From the NCBI RefSeq assembly GCF_028453695.1, contig NC_135778.1, positions 3,358,166-3,422,165 of the forward strand: a stretch of DNA of 64,000 nt, read 5' to 3'. Of this stretch, positions 24,415 to 37,175 are shown one piece after another (the stretch's first letter is position 1; each line of letters opens with the position of its first letter). The translations under genes were made by a program, and so were the position numbers. Source of the stretch: Augochlora pura. Taxonomy: Eukaryota > Arthropoda > Insecta > Hymenoptera > Halictidae. The notes under the pieces are model-generated. The model saw only the letters and a program-made list of their open reading frames with translations, was not told the origin of the DNA and did not search any database.

Positions 24415-25310
24415 AAAGACAATGAAAATCTACGCAAAATCTCTTTTGAAAATGGGTACAGCGATTATATTAATTTTCTACGAGATACGACGACATCTCG
24501 CCGGATCAATAATTATTACGCGTAATGAAAATTACAACGAGGCATCGTAACGCAGAGTCAATATGAAGCCTCGATTATTCCGGCTAAATAGAGTGAACAC
24601 AAATGTTTGGATAATAGAACAGTTGCTTAGTTACTTAGTGCCAGAGTTAATCCCTATTGATTGATACCGGTGAATCGTTTTGCATACAGGCTGGCTTAGA
24701 TTCGGCTGATTACATTTGGATAGCAGAGAATCCTGACATCGGAGAATCGCATAATCGAGGATCCACCCAATACCTATGGATATAAGGTGGCGGGTATCAA
24801 CCGCCGGAACAATCCCTTGAGCCGAATCTTCTTCACTTTCCTCGTCCCAACCGCCGGAAACCTCGACCCACGTCCTAGAACTTTAATCCACCGCCTTCGC
24901 ATCGAACAAATTAAGCAATTAAATGCTCGATACAATTTTGTTATCGCATCGAAGAATCGTGGTTAAATGCCGCGTGTTTGCGATTAGAAGGCAAACGTGT
25001 GTCACGGTTCCCTGCGTAAAAATAAGATCGCCTCCGATACCGGCGCGCCGTGTCAAAAGGCAATTTCTGATTACGTAACCCCATGCGGATAATTGAACTA
25101 TCGTTTATCAGTAATTTATTCGCGAATTTATCGGTGGCCCGGCAACGTGACATAAAAAGTAAGGGACTATTACATTAGGTCGTTAAATATGAAATACATG
25201 CTCCACTTTATGTGTTTCTAGTAAAATCTGTGCTTTCTATATCGAATGGCTATAATGCATGCATATGATACAGTTATGGCTATATATTATTAATGGCTAT
25301 AATACAGTTC

Positions 25311-25550
25311 ATATCGAAGCAAATAAATTCGAGACATAAAGCTTACGGCGAATTCGAGTGACACGATGCGTTTCTAAAGCATCCATAAATGCGCAAAAGT
25401 TTATCTAATATTATTATTAATATTAGAAAAATATATCTAGTATTATGGTTTCTATCGAAGCAAATAAATTCGACGAATTAGAGATATAAATCTTACGGCG
25501 AATACGAGTGACACGATGCGTTTCTAAAGCGTCCATGAATCCGCGAACGC
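25311..25550. repeat. Pair of about 90-bp direct repeats
   Basis: atcgaagcaaataaattcga, then tcttacggcgaat and gagtgacacgatgcgtttct, occur at 25312 and again at 25453. Confidence 0.8.
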
Positions 25551-26013
25551 GGCGAATTATCGGTCAAAAACCACCCTTAAAATGTCCTAAGGTGGGCTGC
25601 CGTGGCGCGTGGTGGTCAGGTGACCGACGTCTCATTGGCCCGGTCGCCGTTAGGCGGGATTATCTCTGCTCGCAATAAGTCTCGGCGAAAGCCCTTCATG
25701 TCCGTTTCGTTGCTGCAAGCTAACGACGCGATTAGTGCCCGGCACTTTCAAACGGCGCCGCTGAAAGCGCGCACATTCTTTTACCCGCTCGGCCCTTAAA
25801 CTGCTCGTTGGTTCGCGATTGCGCGCACATGCTCCTTTTTCTTCGGCAGCAACGTTCCGATATTTTTCTACTTTTCGACGGAATCGAACGCGCCCGTCAT
25901 CTTGATTTCAATTCGAAACACGGCGGAATTCCGTGCAACGCGAGGAAATATTTTTATCCGCGTTTTGCACATCGTTGAACCCGTTTGAAGAGATTCCAAT
26001 ATATATTTTACCT

Positions 26014-26375
26014 ATTATTATTATTATTGTTTGTAGTAAGTACATTACTTCCCTAATGTATTTCGTGACTTGAATATATTTAGAATTTTTCTCAAATTAA
26101 GAGATTGAGATTTCACTCATTATCATTATCATATTTATTTATGATAATTTATTATTTATTATATAATAATTTAATATATATTTATTATTATTATATTCAT
26201 TTATTATTCTTTGTACTAACTGTATTACTTCTCTGATGTATTTTGTGACTTGAATATATTTAGAATTTTCCTCAAATTAAGAGATCGAGATTTCGCTCAT
26301 TATTATTATCATTATTCTTCGTAATAACTACATTATTTCTCCGATCTATTTGTGACTACATAAATTAACAATTTT
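26014..26375. repeat. 180-bp tandem duplication with a partial third copy
   Basis: gtgacttgaatatatttaga and ctcaaattaagaga occur exactly 180 bases apart; a diverged third start lies near 26311. Confidence 0.8.
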
Positions 26376-28982
26376 GAGACGTAAATTTTGATTCAATTTA
26401 AAAATGCAGTTTTAGTATCATGTCTCAATTAATATTCTGCCTATACACTTATGTATATACATGCACATGATATTCGTAAATTTTCAAAGCATCGAAAAAT
26501 GACGCCAATGTTCCTTTCGTTGATTTCACCTGAAACGAAACGTTTCGCGCGAGCAATATCGTTGATGTTAAACGATCGTGTGACACGATTTCCCATGGAA
26601 CGCGTGCTCGTGCAAGGTGCGAGGCATATTATGCCGTTATACGGTAGCCTAGCGTATTAGAAATTTGTAAAGGAGTAGCGAACTTGACGGAGTAATTTAT
26701 GACAAACGAGGCGAGTTAGACCGTTTACGTGGGAGAGCGCTCGGGAATAAATAATGCAGCGAACGGCCAAAGTGAAACGAAAATATAATCGTTGAAACAA
26801 GGCCGGCGTGGCGGTAGGAGGGGGTGAGGCGAGGAGGGAGGGGAGGGAGGAGTAATTTATAAGGACACAGCCCGTCACAATTAAGTCCTGTTAAATTTCT
26901 TCTTTGACTGGCATTATCATCTTAATGACGCTTGGCGTCTGCGAAACGGTGTCATCGGGACGCGATCTCTTATTAAATCGTGCTTGTAACGCATCCTGCC
27001 GCGCGGCGAATTAGGTCCGGAGCGCCGTAATTAACAAGAAGCCTTTTACAAACAACGATAGTAAACCGTCGGCGGAAATCCGCGCGAGCGCTCGCCAGAT
27101 GCGTCGCCGGGTATATATTCGATCAACGCGCGTTCTCCGCGCGATCAATTTAGCGGTCGTGACGCGTCATTTTCATTCTACTCGCCACATCATCGAGACC
27201 GGGTTCGATATTATTGGTCGTTTTACAACTCGAGCGACGACCGAACCCCCTCCCACCACCCCCGGAGCGCCGGGGTCGGTATTGGGAAATGGGATCCATA
27301 AATAACGCGAAATTGGAAAACATTTTTAATCTCCTCGATAACAGTCGACGCCGAACGCGGATAAAAATTATTCGTCCGAGGACAACTGGAGCACCGTGGA
27401 GAGCGCCCGTATGGGGGGATGGGAGCGAAAAAAAACTGTGCTCGCGGCCGCTCGTGATCATGACGAGAGAGAAAGAGAGAGAGAGGCGCAGTCGGCCGCA
27501 ATATTTATGGATCGCATATAGAAAAACGTCACGGACAATTGGCCGGATGTCAATATCGAAATCGACGTTCGGCGGACACTGTGTCGCGCGCATCCGGAAC
27601 AACCCTTGATCCCCCAGAAATGTCTGGTAATTAAATTAATAGCGCGTCGAATGTATCCCGTGCTACCCGCGGCCGCGATTCGGCGTGCTCGGCTCAAAAC
27701 CCGGTTCGACATTTAATACCCGTGATGTCTTCGACGAGGGCGAACACACGCGGCGCGTGAAACGATTGTCCCGAAGTTCTGTCAATCCCATACGAGAAGT
27801 GGTAAATTGTGATCACCCGGCTGCGAACGTTTATGCAAAATGGAAATCGTCTGCGCCGGTTGCGAGAGACGGTTGCTGAATAGTTGGCAAGTTGCTTACG
27901 GTTTGAATGATTGTAATAGGTTCGAATTAATACCTTGATGTTTGTCAGTTATTTTAATCTTTCGACTATCTTTAATATGCAATGTAAATACTTCGTTTTA
28001 ATCGGAGTTGGGCGAATAGTAATCTGATTAATTATTGACGATTCCAATTCTTTTGTTGTTATGGCTAATTTAGAATAATTTATAGTAATTTAGGAATTAT
28101 AATCGTTCGTCATTGTTTGTGTTACTCTCTGCTCTTGCTTTACATATTAGTTGTAACAAGTTATTAATCGGATTACTTTTTACCCAATTTTGTTTTTAAT
28201 AAACTGAAGTTCGTTGTAGATACATTCTAATAAATTTATTTTATTGTTTTCGTATTATTGTTAATGAACTGAAACTAAATCTACCGATCACTAAAGATGT
28301 CCGACATGCGTAATTTTTCATAAATGACTACATTGAATTTATTTATACATCTTGCGATTTTTATCACGAAGAAGAAGATACAAGTATTTATATATATGTT
28401 TAAAAATATTTATATTTACTATTTCAAGAATCTACTTTCCTCAGCTCTGCTTCACAACTACGACAATTTCGAAATAAAAATTATAAAATCGATCATTTTG
28501 TCCGCTCGGTTGACCTAGCATTAAAACCAATAAATTTCCACGTAAAAATGACTTCAATCGTTTGCAACAACTTGGATCTCGCATGAAACTTCGCAGCGAA
28601 TGAACGGGGGTGACTTGGACATTCGCGAGAGTCCGTGCCTTGTACCATTGATTGCCGCAGCTAGAAAACAGATATTGGTCCTGCCCACGTTCTGCCGATC
28701 AAAGTCAAAGTACGTTCGCGCACATCGGTAGCCGTATGATCGAATGTAAATTTGGCGAGCGGGTTGATATTGCTCGTGCGCGCGTTAACAATAATTTTAC
28801 CGAGAAACACCGAACCAACCTCCTCCCGCAACCCGCGCGCGACAAAGTACCGAAAACCAACCACGGTTTTAACGCAGAGAAAAGCGAAACAATAAAATAA
28901 GACCTAAACTTTGCATTGGATTTAATGTTACAAGAATTAATTAAAATCATCCTAAACTTAACCGACCGGTCGTTCGACCGTA

Positions 28983-29189
28983 AGAATTTAGGTTAATGAT
29001 AAATTTTCATTTCTATTTCGATTTCTATTTATCTTATCAATCGCGAAAGCTATTTAATATTAAAAAATGTATATGATAGTATCGAAGAATTTAGGTCAAT
29101 GGTAAATTTTCATTTCTATTTCGATTTCTATTTATCTTATCAATCGCGAAAGCTATTTGATATTTAAAAAATATATATAACAGTATCGA
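28983..29189. repeat. 103-bp tandem duplication
   Basis: Two nearly identical copies starting agaatttagg at 28983 and 29086, both with tatcttatcaatcgcgaaag. Confidence 0.9.
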
Positions 29190-29537
29190 AGCTTACGGTA
29201 GTACAATCTAATACATTTATCTCAATAATAAATTTCAAATTATTCGTTACCGTAACAATTAATTCGCAGGCTATCAGTTTACTGGGGGTAAAGTGTTAAG
29301 AGACGCTTGCAAAAATGAAACCTCGACAGAAAGATCCGCTAATGGCCGCGAAGTCGATACGACGTTAAAGCCTGATAAAAAGATAACATTATAATTCTCT
29401 TAATACATCTGACGGAGCACGTTCTCGACGAAATTCCTAAACGGTTAGTCCGATAATGGTCGAAAATCGGCGAAATTTCCGCAGATTCCCTCTCCCGTTT
29501 TCGCAGCCAGAGGTAGTTCAAAGAACTTTTCTCTCTC

Positions 29538-29577
29538 AAGAGAGAGAGAGAGCGAGAGAGAGAGAGGGGGAGAGAGC
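29538..29577. repeat. GA microsatellite; CT counterpart at 29704-29722
   Basis: An interrupted (GA)n run, followed about 130 bases on by (CT)n, which could pair as an inverted repeat in RNA. Confidence 0.8.
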
Positions 29578-31257
29578 CGCGGTCAATGAGAATTATCCAG
29601 CGCCGAGCCTGATCAAACAAGACGCCGAACGAATCCCGCGTAATTTCATATTTCCCGCGAAAGTAATTCTCCGATCCACCTGAGCCGCCTCCATTAAGTT
29701 TTCCCTCTCTCTCTCTCTCTCACCCCCACTCGCCCTCTCTCTGCTTTCGCATTAATTCGCAACTGAATTTACCGACCTCGCAACTCGCTGGCTCGCGAGC
29801 CAAAAGAAAGGAAAAAGTATGCGAGAGGGAAGGGGAGGGAGGGGGGAGGGGGTTGGACGCGGAGAGGGTTAGAGCATACTTACACCGTTCGACCTAATTA
29901 TCCGAGATAAGATAATAGAGTGAGTTCCATTACGAAGGAAATTTTGTCCGGTAGCATCTGGAGGAGGAAATTTTTAATATGCCCCCGGGGGATAATTCGC
30001 CGCGGGCGCACGGGCCCGCGTAGAAGCGAGCCTGCGACGGCGATGGCGACCCCTGCGGAAAAAATAAGGAAACACTAAACCGGGACAAGCAGGCCGGAGA
30101 GACGGCGCGCGCTTGTTAAGTACGCGAGGACGAACGACGACGACGACGCGGGGCTACAACGGCCGGATGGGACGATAATGAAAATGAAAACGAAAACGTT
30201 TATATCTGTATAAACATCTCGCGAAGAGCCGCGGCGGAGGGCGTCCCGGGAGGGGGGGGGGTGGAGTGCGCGGAGAAGCGGAATTGCCAATTAACGAGGC
30301 ACGGTGTTTGTTTCGTGGCACACGGCGATCCGTTCTAACGCCGGGAATTTCAATTTGAAACGCGATACTCGCGCGCGCGAAGACAGAATTTCGCGTTCCG
30401 CCGCTTTGAAATTCAATGGGAGAGCCACGCTTTTTTCTGCTTTCTTTCTTTTTTGTTCGGGACGCCGTGGACTGTAACGCGCGTCTTCGGAATGCTAATA
30501 AAATCGGCGGAGTTGGTGAATTATATTTTCGTGGAACCGTTCGATGCAACTGTTCGAGCGATTTGGAAATCATGTTTCAAACTTACCTGATTTTTGCGTG
30601 TTATAGTGGGAAGTAGGGGAAGAAAATAGAATAATAGTATAATAATTCACAAAAATGCTACTAATCACAACAAACTTAACGACAATCGCATGTATATTGT
30701 TGACTGAAAACATTTTTCTTTTACGATTACTAAGATTGCATTTTGAGAATGAAATGTACAATTCTCTAATCGTACAATATTCTCAGGTATTTAAAGAAAA
30801 TTAAAAATCAATGCTATCATTATATACCATTACTTCGACTGTTGCTATTTCATTTTTATTTTATCTTTCATTTTATTTCATTTTATAATACTTGTAGTAA
30901 TATCTTTCTTATTTTTTACTCACTGGTTATTATTATTTTCCACTCTTCTATATTCTTCTAACTCGTTTGAAATCATACTTTTATGTCGTCTTACGTATTT
31001 ATATATTACAAAAAGACGTGCCGTATATATAATACATACAAATAAATTATTCCTATTAATTATCATTTTATTAACACTAAAACCACCAGACCAGTCAGAA
31101 CAACAGACTAATAATTCCTTCTTTCACAATTCTTTGCATTATGAAAATATTTTTACCGAAAATTATCAGTCGAATTTTTTCATTCGAACGTAATATAATA
31201 CAACAGAAGTCATACAGATGTTACAAATAACATACTTCATTCGTATTCTGCAGAAGC

Positions 31258-31495
31258 TTGACCCTTTGCGGTCGAATGGCGACTGTAAAAATTACTGTGC
31301 CACATTTCAAAAAATAATTCTCATCTTTACTCGTATTCAAAAAATCGTCAAGAGCTGTTAATTATTGCACAAATCACAAAATTTAATCCCATAACGTATA
31401 AAATGTTCCAAGTTATATAAAATGAACACACTGCGAGTCTAAAAAAAAAGTAGTTCGTATTTCCAGTTGAAACGGCACCGACTGCAAAGAGTTAA
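31258..31495. mobile_element. TTAA-type MITE, third subfamily
   Basis: Bounded by TTGACCCTTTGCGGTCG and (inverted) TTAACTCTTTGCAGTCGG; AT-rich interior. The right end matches the element starting at 36440 (tttgcagtcg.gccgttt). Confidence 0.6.
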
Positions 31496-33871
31496 AATGT
31501 CGCTCGTTCGCGCGGCGCTCGCTAATTTGTTGCGTTTCTTCCGATGCTTAAACATCGTACCGAAAAGAGCCCCGAACGAAGCCTTTTTCTCAGGCATGTT
31601 AACAGTCGAAATAAAACGCGACCGAAGTAGCCGGAAACCTGCGCAGAAACGGAACGCCAACCGGGATAATTTAAAGTCAATAATACTCGCTCTCCTCCCC
31701 CCTCCCCTCTCCCCCCTGGGCCGCCGCCGGTGCATTCTGGCGGTGTTCAAGGTCGCGGGGGGATGCGAAAGAGTCTCCCCCCGGCTCGCGGAGCGCCCGT
31801 CTCGCAACAGTCGCGCATTTCGAAAATTTCGTTTGGGAACTCGTGCGCCGTGGCCGCGGCACAGAGGGGTCTTTGTTAATTAGCCGCTATTCTGTTTTGA
31901 AAAGTTGTTCAGAATTTTAAACAGATGGTAATCTGGCTCGAGGGCGGTCTGGCAAATATGGCGGACCAAGGAGTGGGGGGGCACGGTGGAACTTGGCCGG
32001 ATAATTGGTGTTCCCCTTTCTTTTTTTTCTCCCCCTCCCTCCGGTGACTCCGCCGCTAAGTACAATTTGTTTTTTAGCGGTCCCGCGACGAAGTCGACTT
32101 CTTCGGGAATTTTTTGCGATTTTTAACGGCTGGCTTGTTCGAGCCGCGGCGTGCGTCCGCGGATTATGCGACTGTCGTTTGTAACGGCGCCGCCGGTTCT
32201 TGCCAGGTATTCGAGGCTGATTAATACGGCCAGTTTTCCTCCTCCTCCCCCCTCCTCCGCGCATTAATTCTTCTAGTTACCCGTTTTTTCCTCGTGTAAC
32301 GCTGCGCTTGATATCGCGATGAAGTTGACGATAATAATACGCGGTGACCGCTGTTTAGCTCCTCGCCCGGTGTCGGTTAACTTTCCTCGATAACTGCGAG
32401 CCGCGCTGTCGTTAAATAACGACAACCCGCGAGCGGACGACGAGTTATTTATTTGCGAATCGAAAAAGATTAATGGCGCGCGCGCGCGTGTGCTGAATCA
32501 AATTGTTACGTCGATGAAATTCAGATACGGCGACGCGTAATTCAGTGTCCGCTGGCCCGTGCCCCAATGAGTTTGTTTATTCGAGATTCGCCGAACGGCC
32601 CGTCGCGCGAACGGACGAAATTATCGCACGCCCGAGCGCGAATATCGACAAGAAAAATTGCCGGAACGCTTTACCAGAGAGTTATCCACCGATCTTTCGA
32701 CGTTTGTAATTAGCGTCGGCGTCCGCCAATCTAGGAAGCGTATTTTTGAAGCATTAAAAAATTCATTGAAATCGCGAAGATTCTCTTAATTCTGACAGAA
32801 ACGTCTCTAGCGTATCAGCGAACTCGTCTTAACCATCCAAAACCCTCGAGCCATTCGGTAGCCCGTTAAATAAATCATTCTCTCCTAGAACGTCCCGAAA
32901 GGTCTTCAAATATTAGCAGCGTCTCCAAATAATTGCAAACGCGTTTCCCATAGAAACGCGGCTGCAGTGAACCGTCAGACGTCGCCGATAAAATTGAGTA
33001 ACTAACCCGGTCGCGGAACCGAAAGAAAAATTGTTTCCTCGCGCGACAGCCGACGGTCTCGCAAGAGATACACTTCCTGCGTAAGGAAATGAATCATCAT
33101 TCCTCGGAAAGAATCGTCTGTGCGCCGACACGCGGCGGTGTGCGTGCGTACGTGTGTTTCACGGTATCGCGCCGCGACGCGTCGTCGCCCGGCGAAACGA
33201 AATTCCCAAGACGTTCGTGTCGTGCGCGCGTAAAGCAAGCGATCGCGTGTAAACGCTTCGATATCACGAGAGAACAACCTGTTACGACTAACAAAGTAGA
33301 ATTGGAAAATTTCTCGCTCCGGTGCCGCGGTCCGGTGGGGTTCGTTCCTCTTTCTCGCTTTGTTTCTCCGTCGCGCGTTCTCTCTTTCGCTCTCTCTCGC
33401 TCCTACGGTTGAGCTCCGCGAGCGAGCAGGGTCGGCAAAAGCGGCGGTGGAGCGCGGAGAGAGAGAGGAGGAGGAGGTGGAGTAGGAGGGGGAGGGCCAA
33501 AGGAGGACTCGTTCCCCACGCGATAATGCTTCCCGGGAGACAAGCTCGTAAAAGCAGATAATTGCACGTGAAAGTGAACGCTGCTAATCCCAGCGGCGCA
33601 TCGCCGGACGAACGCCGCGCGCCGTTCCGAAGCCGAATTCCTCGCGTGACTCGACTGCTCTCCGATCCACCTCGCGAGCGAGCCCCGGCCTGATCCAGCT
33701 GGTTACGTGCGAGCCCTCCGCGGCACGTGCTTTTTAGGCCGAGTTTCCACCGCGATTTGTCGACGTACAAAGTCGGTATTCATTGCTCTATCCCCGGGAC
33801 ACCGATCCTAGAATTTTGGGGATGTAATTAATAGTCCGACTATTTTTGGGTCATTTATTCTTCTAACGATT

Positions 33872-34124
33872 TTAATCCCTTGCAGTACTTTTATCTTCGC
33901 AGTTACAATGATTAAATAATTTTCGATTGAAATCATTTCTTAGAGAAGAAATAAAATTAATATTTATAGTGTCCTTACAATTACTTACAATAACTTAAAT
34001 ATCGGTGGCAAAAAGACAGAATTTTATGTCGACTTAGAAAGACGGAATAGCATTCATACTTAACAGGTTATTGTTAGAAATCTCCATCACGAGTCAGACT
34101 CGCCAAAGTACGGCAAGGGGTTAA
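33872..34124. mobile_element. TTAA-flanked MITE, 'GAGTCAGACTC' subfamily
   Basis: The left end is TTAATCCCTTGCAGTAC; the inverted right end is TTAACCCCTTGCCGTACTTT, followed inward by ggcgagtctgactcgtgatg. Both TTAA sites are intact over 253 bases. Confidence 0.65.
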
Positions 34125-35037
34125 TCAGAGCGTCGTTTCTTCTGGTTTTACTGTTACTTATTTCGTTTACTGTCTTTTATTAAGAGTGAGACAGAATTAA
34201 TTTTTTAAAAGAAACTAAAGAGACAATTTCTAGTAGAATCTTCTGCCAAAGCCTGAATCCATTACTCTCGTTGCAAGACACATTAATCTATAAGATTGCA
34301 ACTGTAAAATCCTTGCATAACCTTGCCAACTGCAGTTATAATGGATTGAACACCTTTATAAAATTCATTGCTCTTCTAATGATTTTTATAAAAGCGTCAA
34401 TTTTTCTGTTTTTACTATTCTTTGTTTCGTTTCCGGTTTCTGGCTACGAATGCGTCAGAATCAACATTCGAAATACACATTAGCTGACGGTTTATCAAAG
34501 AAGCACGTCCAAATAGAAACGCGATTATCGAATATTGATATCTTATCGATGAACTGTCTATAAACAAACGAGAAGACTAGATACTATGTATCAAACTGTA
34601 AACCACGATTGGCAACTATGCTGTCTGTAATCAGTCGAAACCGAAATAAAAACGCTTGAATAAATAATAAAAATTCTTTTATCGAAACTATCGGTACGCG
34701 TCTGTATCGTCGATTTTTATTAACAACCGATAGTTACACGCCTATGTGCAAAGTTTCATCCCGTTTCTCGTGCTTGCATTTGCAAAATATCAGTCTGCAA
34801 GTTCGAAGCTGTCAATCGCACTAAAAGAAACCGAAGATCTTTGGGTAAAGTAACAATTATCTATCTCGATCATTTTTCGAAATTCTTTCGAAGAATTTTA
34901 TACTTGTATTAACAATTTTAATAACATTGTTAATTCCTCTTATTTTGCACCGTTCTGATCCTCGCCTACCAACGCGTATTACGAACGAATGAAAATTAAT
35001 TATTTATTCTAATATATATAATATATAATATTTCTTA

Positions 35038-35070
35038 ATACAATAGAATCTCGATTATCCGAACTGTTTA
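35038..35070. mobile_element. Single pogo/Tigger-like TIR fragment
   Basis: The words atacaatagaatctcgatta and tccgaactg match the pogo/Tigger TIR. No opposite end was found within a few hundred bases, so this is a relic. Confidence 0.4.
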
Positions 35071-35755
35071 TATCTGAATTCCTTACTTTTAATCACGTTA
35101 TATAAATTCAATAAATCAATCTAAGGTAATCCGTATACAAGAATACTTAATCCGGCGTTACGATAACAAAATATTTAACGATAAAAGTTACTAATAATAA
35201 GCCAGACACGATGAAATAAACCAACACGTGATTCCCTGGTTCGGATAGTCGCGATTCCACTCTCCGTCGAACTTCGGGCGAGTCTGCGAAACGCGGGAAG
35301 ATCGAGAATGGCATACCGCGTCCGTAACTTTTCAATGTTGTTTCACGAAATTTCGTTTTGTCGAAAGATTGTTGGGTCTGCCGTTGGAGAAGTTTCGAGC
35401 GCTGGCGCAGAGTCTCGGGCAATTAGGGAAAATACGAGGTCGAAAGGATCGTCGCTCCCCCGTCGCCCTCCCCCCTCCCCCGTGTGCCCCGGAGTCGCGC
35501 GCGCGCGCGCAAAGCCAGATAACAGGGGCGCAAAATTTGTTTAAGAGATATCATTCTCCCTGGCTCAAATCCATTGCACGGTATCTGGCCACACGTCGTG
35601 CCAAAACGTGTTCCTTCCAGGCCATTATTTTCGACCGTATCGGCCGTTTTTAACGGGGAATCCGTCTTCTCGCGCATCTGCTGCCCCTCGCGTGTGTGCC
35701 TGTTCCCTCTATTTTTTTTTTCACTATCTCTCTCTCTTTTTCTGTTTTATACATT

Positions 35756-35872
35756 TTCTCTCTTTCTCTTTTATACATCGTCTCTCTCTTTTATACATCG
35801 TCTCTCTTTCTCTTTTATACATCGTCTCTCTCTTTTATACGTCGTCTCTCTTTCTCTTTTATACGTCGTCCC
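35756..35872. repeat. Higher-order tandem repeat of alternating 24- and 20-bp units
   Basis: ctctctttctcttttatacatcgt-type units alternate regularly with the shorter ctctctcttttatacatcgt for about five units, a 44-base dimer. Confidence 0.85.
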
Positions 35873-36439
35873 TCTTCCTCCGTTCGTTTTGTTTCCGTTG
35901 TCCAGCGGACGGATGGACGGCCGGCAGTTTTTCATGCGAATCGAAATTAGTCTTCTATGAGAGATTGCGGTATCCGGGACGGGCCACGGAAAGAAATATC
36001 GACCGTCTTCGAAACCGCGTTTCTATTCACCGATATCGGCCGCCATTATCCCGGGCCCGGGGGTAGCTTGTATTAGTAACCCTTGTGCGGCACAGATTAT
36101 AGTTAGATTTACTCGCCGCTCTTCGGCACACTTTTCCACCGGCTCTGCCATAAGCTACGCCCCCTCCCCCTCCCCTCGAACCACCCCCGGAGACCCGTAA
36201 TACGTCGACCGTGCCGGAGATCTCTTTCCGTTCGCAATTTCATTAGCTACTACTTTGTTCAAAAATCCAAGTTCCGCTCGCCGTCTTCGCCATTTTTCCT
36301 CTTTCTTCTGGCAATTCAATGCCCTGGAAGCCATTTTAGCTGTAAATATGAAGTCGTTTTTAGTTCTTGTTATTAAATCTGATATAGATAGTGATTGATA
36401 GTTGAGAAAATTGTGAATTTAGAGAGAACGTTTTCGAGG

Positions 36440-36618
36440 TTAACCCTTCGCAGTCGACGCCATTTTAATTCCAAATCCAAGATAGTTTTCGATGACAGTA
36501 ATTTTATTTTATACAATTTATTATTGCAATTTATGCATATAAAATCGATTTTATGTAGCAGTTATACTTTCGACAGTAAGTTTAAATAATAAACAAATTT
36601 TCATAATATAAAAATTAT
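36440..36618. mobile_element. TTAA-type MITE running into a gap
   Basis: It starts TTAACCCTTCGCAGTCGACG and continues like the inverted right end of the element at 31258. It is cut by the 500-N gap at 36619. Confidence 0.45.
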
Positions 36619-37118
36619 NNNNNNNNNNNNNNNNNNNNNNNNNNNNNNNNNNNNNNNNNNNNNNNNNNNNNNNNNNNNNNNNNNNNNNNNNNNNNNNNNN
36701 NNNNNNNNNNNNNNNNNNNNNNNNNNNNNNNNNNNNNNNNNNNNNNNNNNNNNNNNNNNNNNNNNNNNNNNNNNNNNNNNNNNNNNNNNNNNNNNNNNNN
36801 NNNNNNNNNNNNNNNNNNNNNNNNNNNNNNNNNNNNNNNNNNNNNNNNNNNNNNNNNNNNNNNNNNNNNNNNNNNNNNNNNNNNNNNNNNNNNNNNNNNN
36901 NNNNNNNNNNNNNNNNNNNNNNNNNNNNNNNNNNNNNNNNNNNNNNNNNNNNNNNNNNNNNNNNNNNNNNNNNNNNNNNNNNNNNNNNNNNNNNNNNNNN
37001 NNNNNNNNNNNNNNNNNNNNNNNNNNNNNNNNNNNNNNNNNNNNNNNNNNNNNNNNNNNNNNNNNNNNNNNNNNNNNNNNNNNNNNNNNNNNNNNNNNNN
37101 NNNNNNNNNNNNNNNNNN
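36619..37118. other. Assembly gap, 500 N
   Basis: A run of exactly 500 N between a TTAA-type repeat and an AT-rich tandem array. Confidence 0.99.
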
Positions 37119-37175
37119 TACTATAATATAATATACTATAATATAATATACTATAATATAATATAATTTAATATA
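37119..37175. repeat. AT-rich 14-bp tandem array at a gap edge
   Basis: tactataatataa units directly follow the 500-N gap; the gap is probably more of the same. Confidence 0.8.

Larger units (their letters stand above)
20706..31257. other. Non-coding stretch with local tandem duplications
   Basis: Contains one TTAA MITE (22287), arrays at 21.8, 24.3, 25.3, 26.0 and 29.0 kb and GC-rich patches at 22.9-24.0, 27.0-27.9 and 29.7-30.5 kb. I could not support any gene. Confidence 0.45.

Noticed and set aside
24350..24550. Open frame with LETDCNL repeats
   Set aside because: The 21-base tandem array is a multiple of three, so it stays open by chance; no family match.
33288..33770. 160-codon minus-strand frame and its overlapping + strand frames
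   Set aside because: Both strands are open in a GC-rich, GA-containing block and no domain or splice structure fits.
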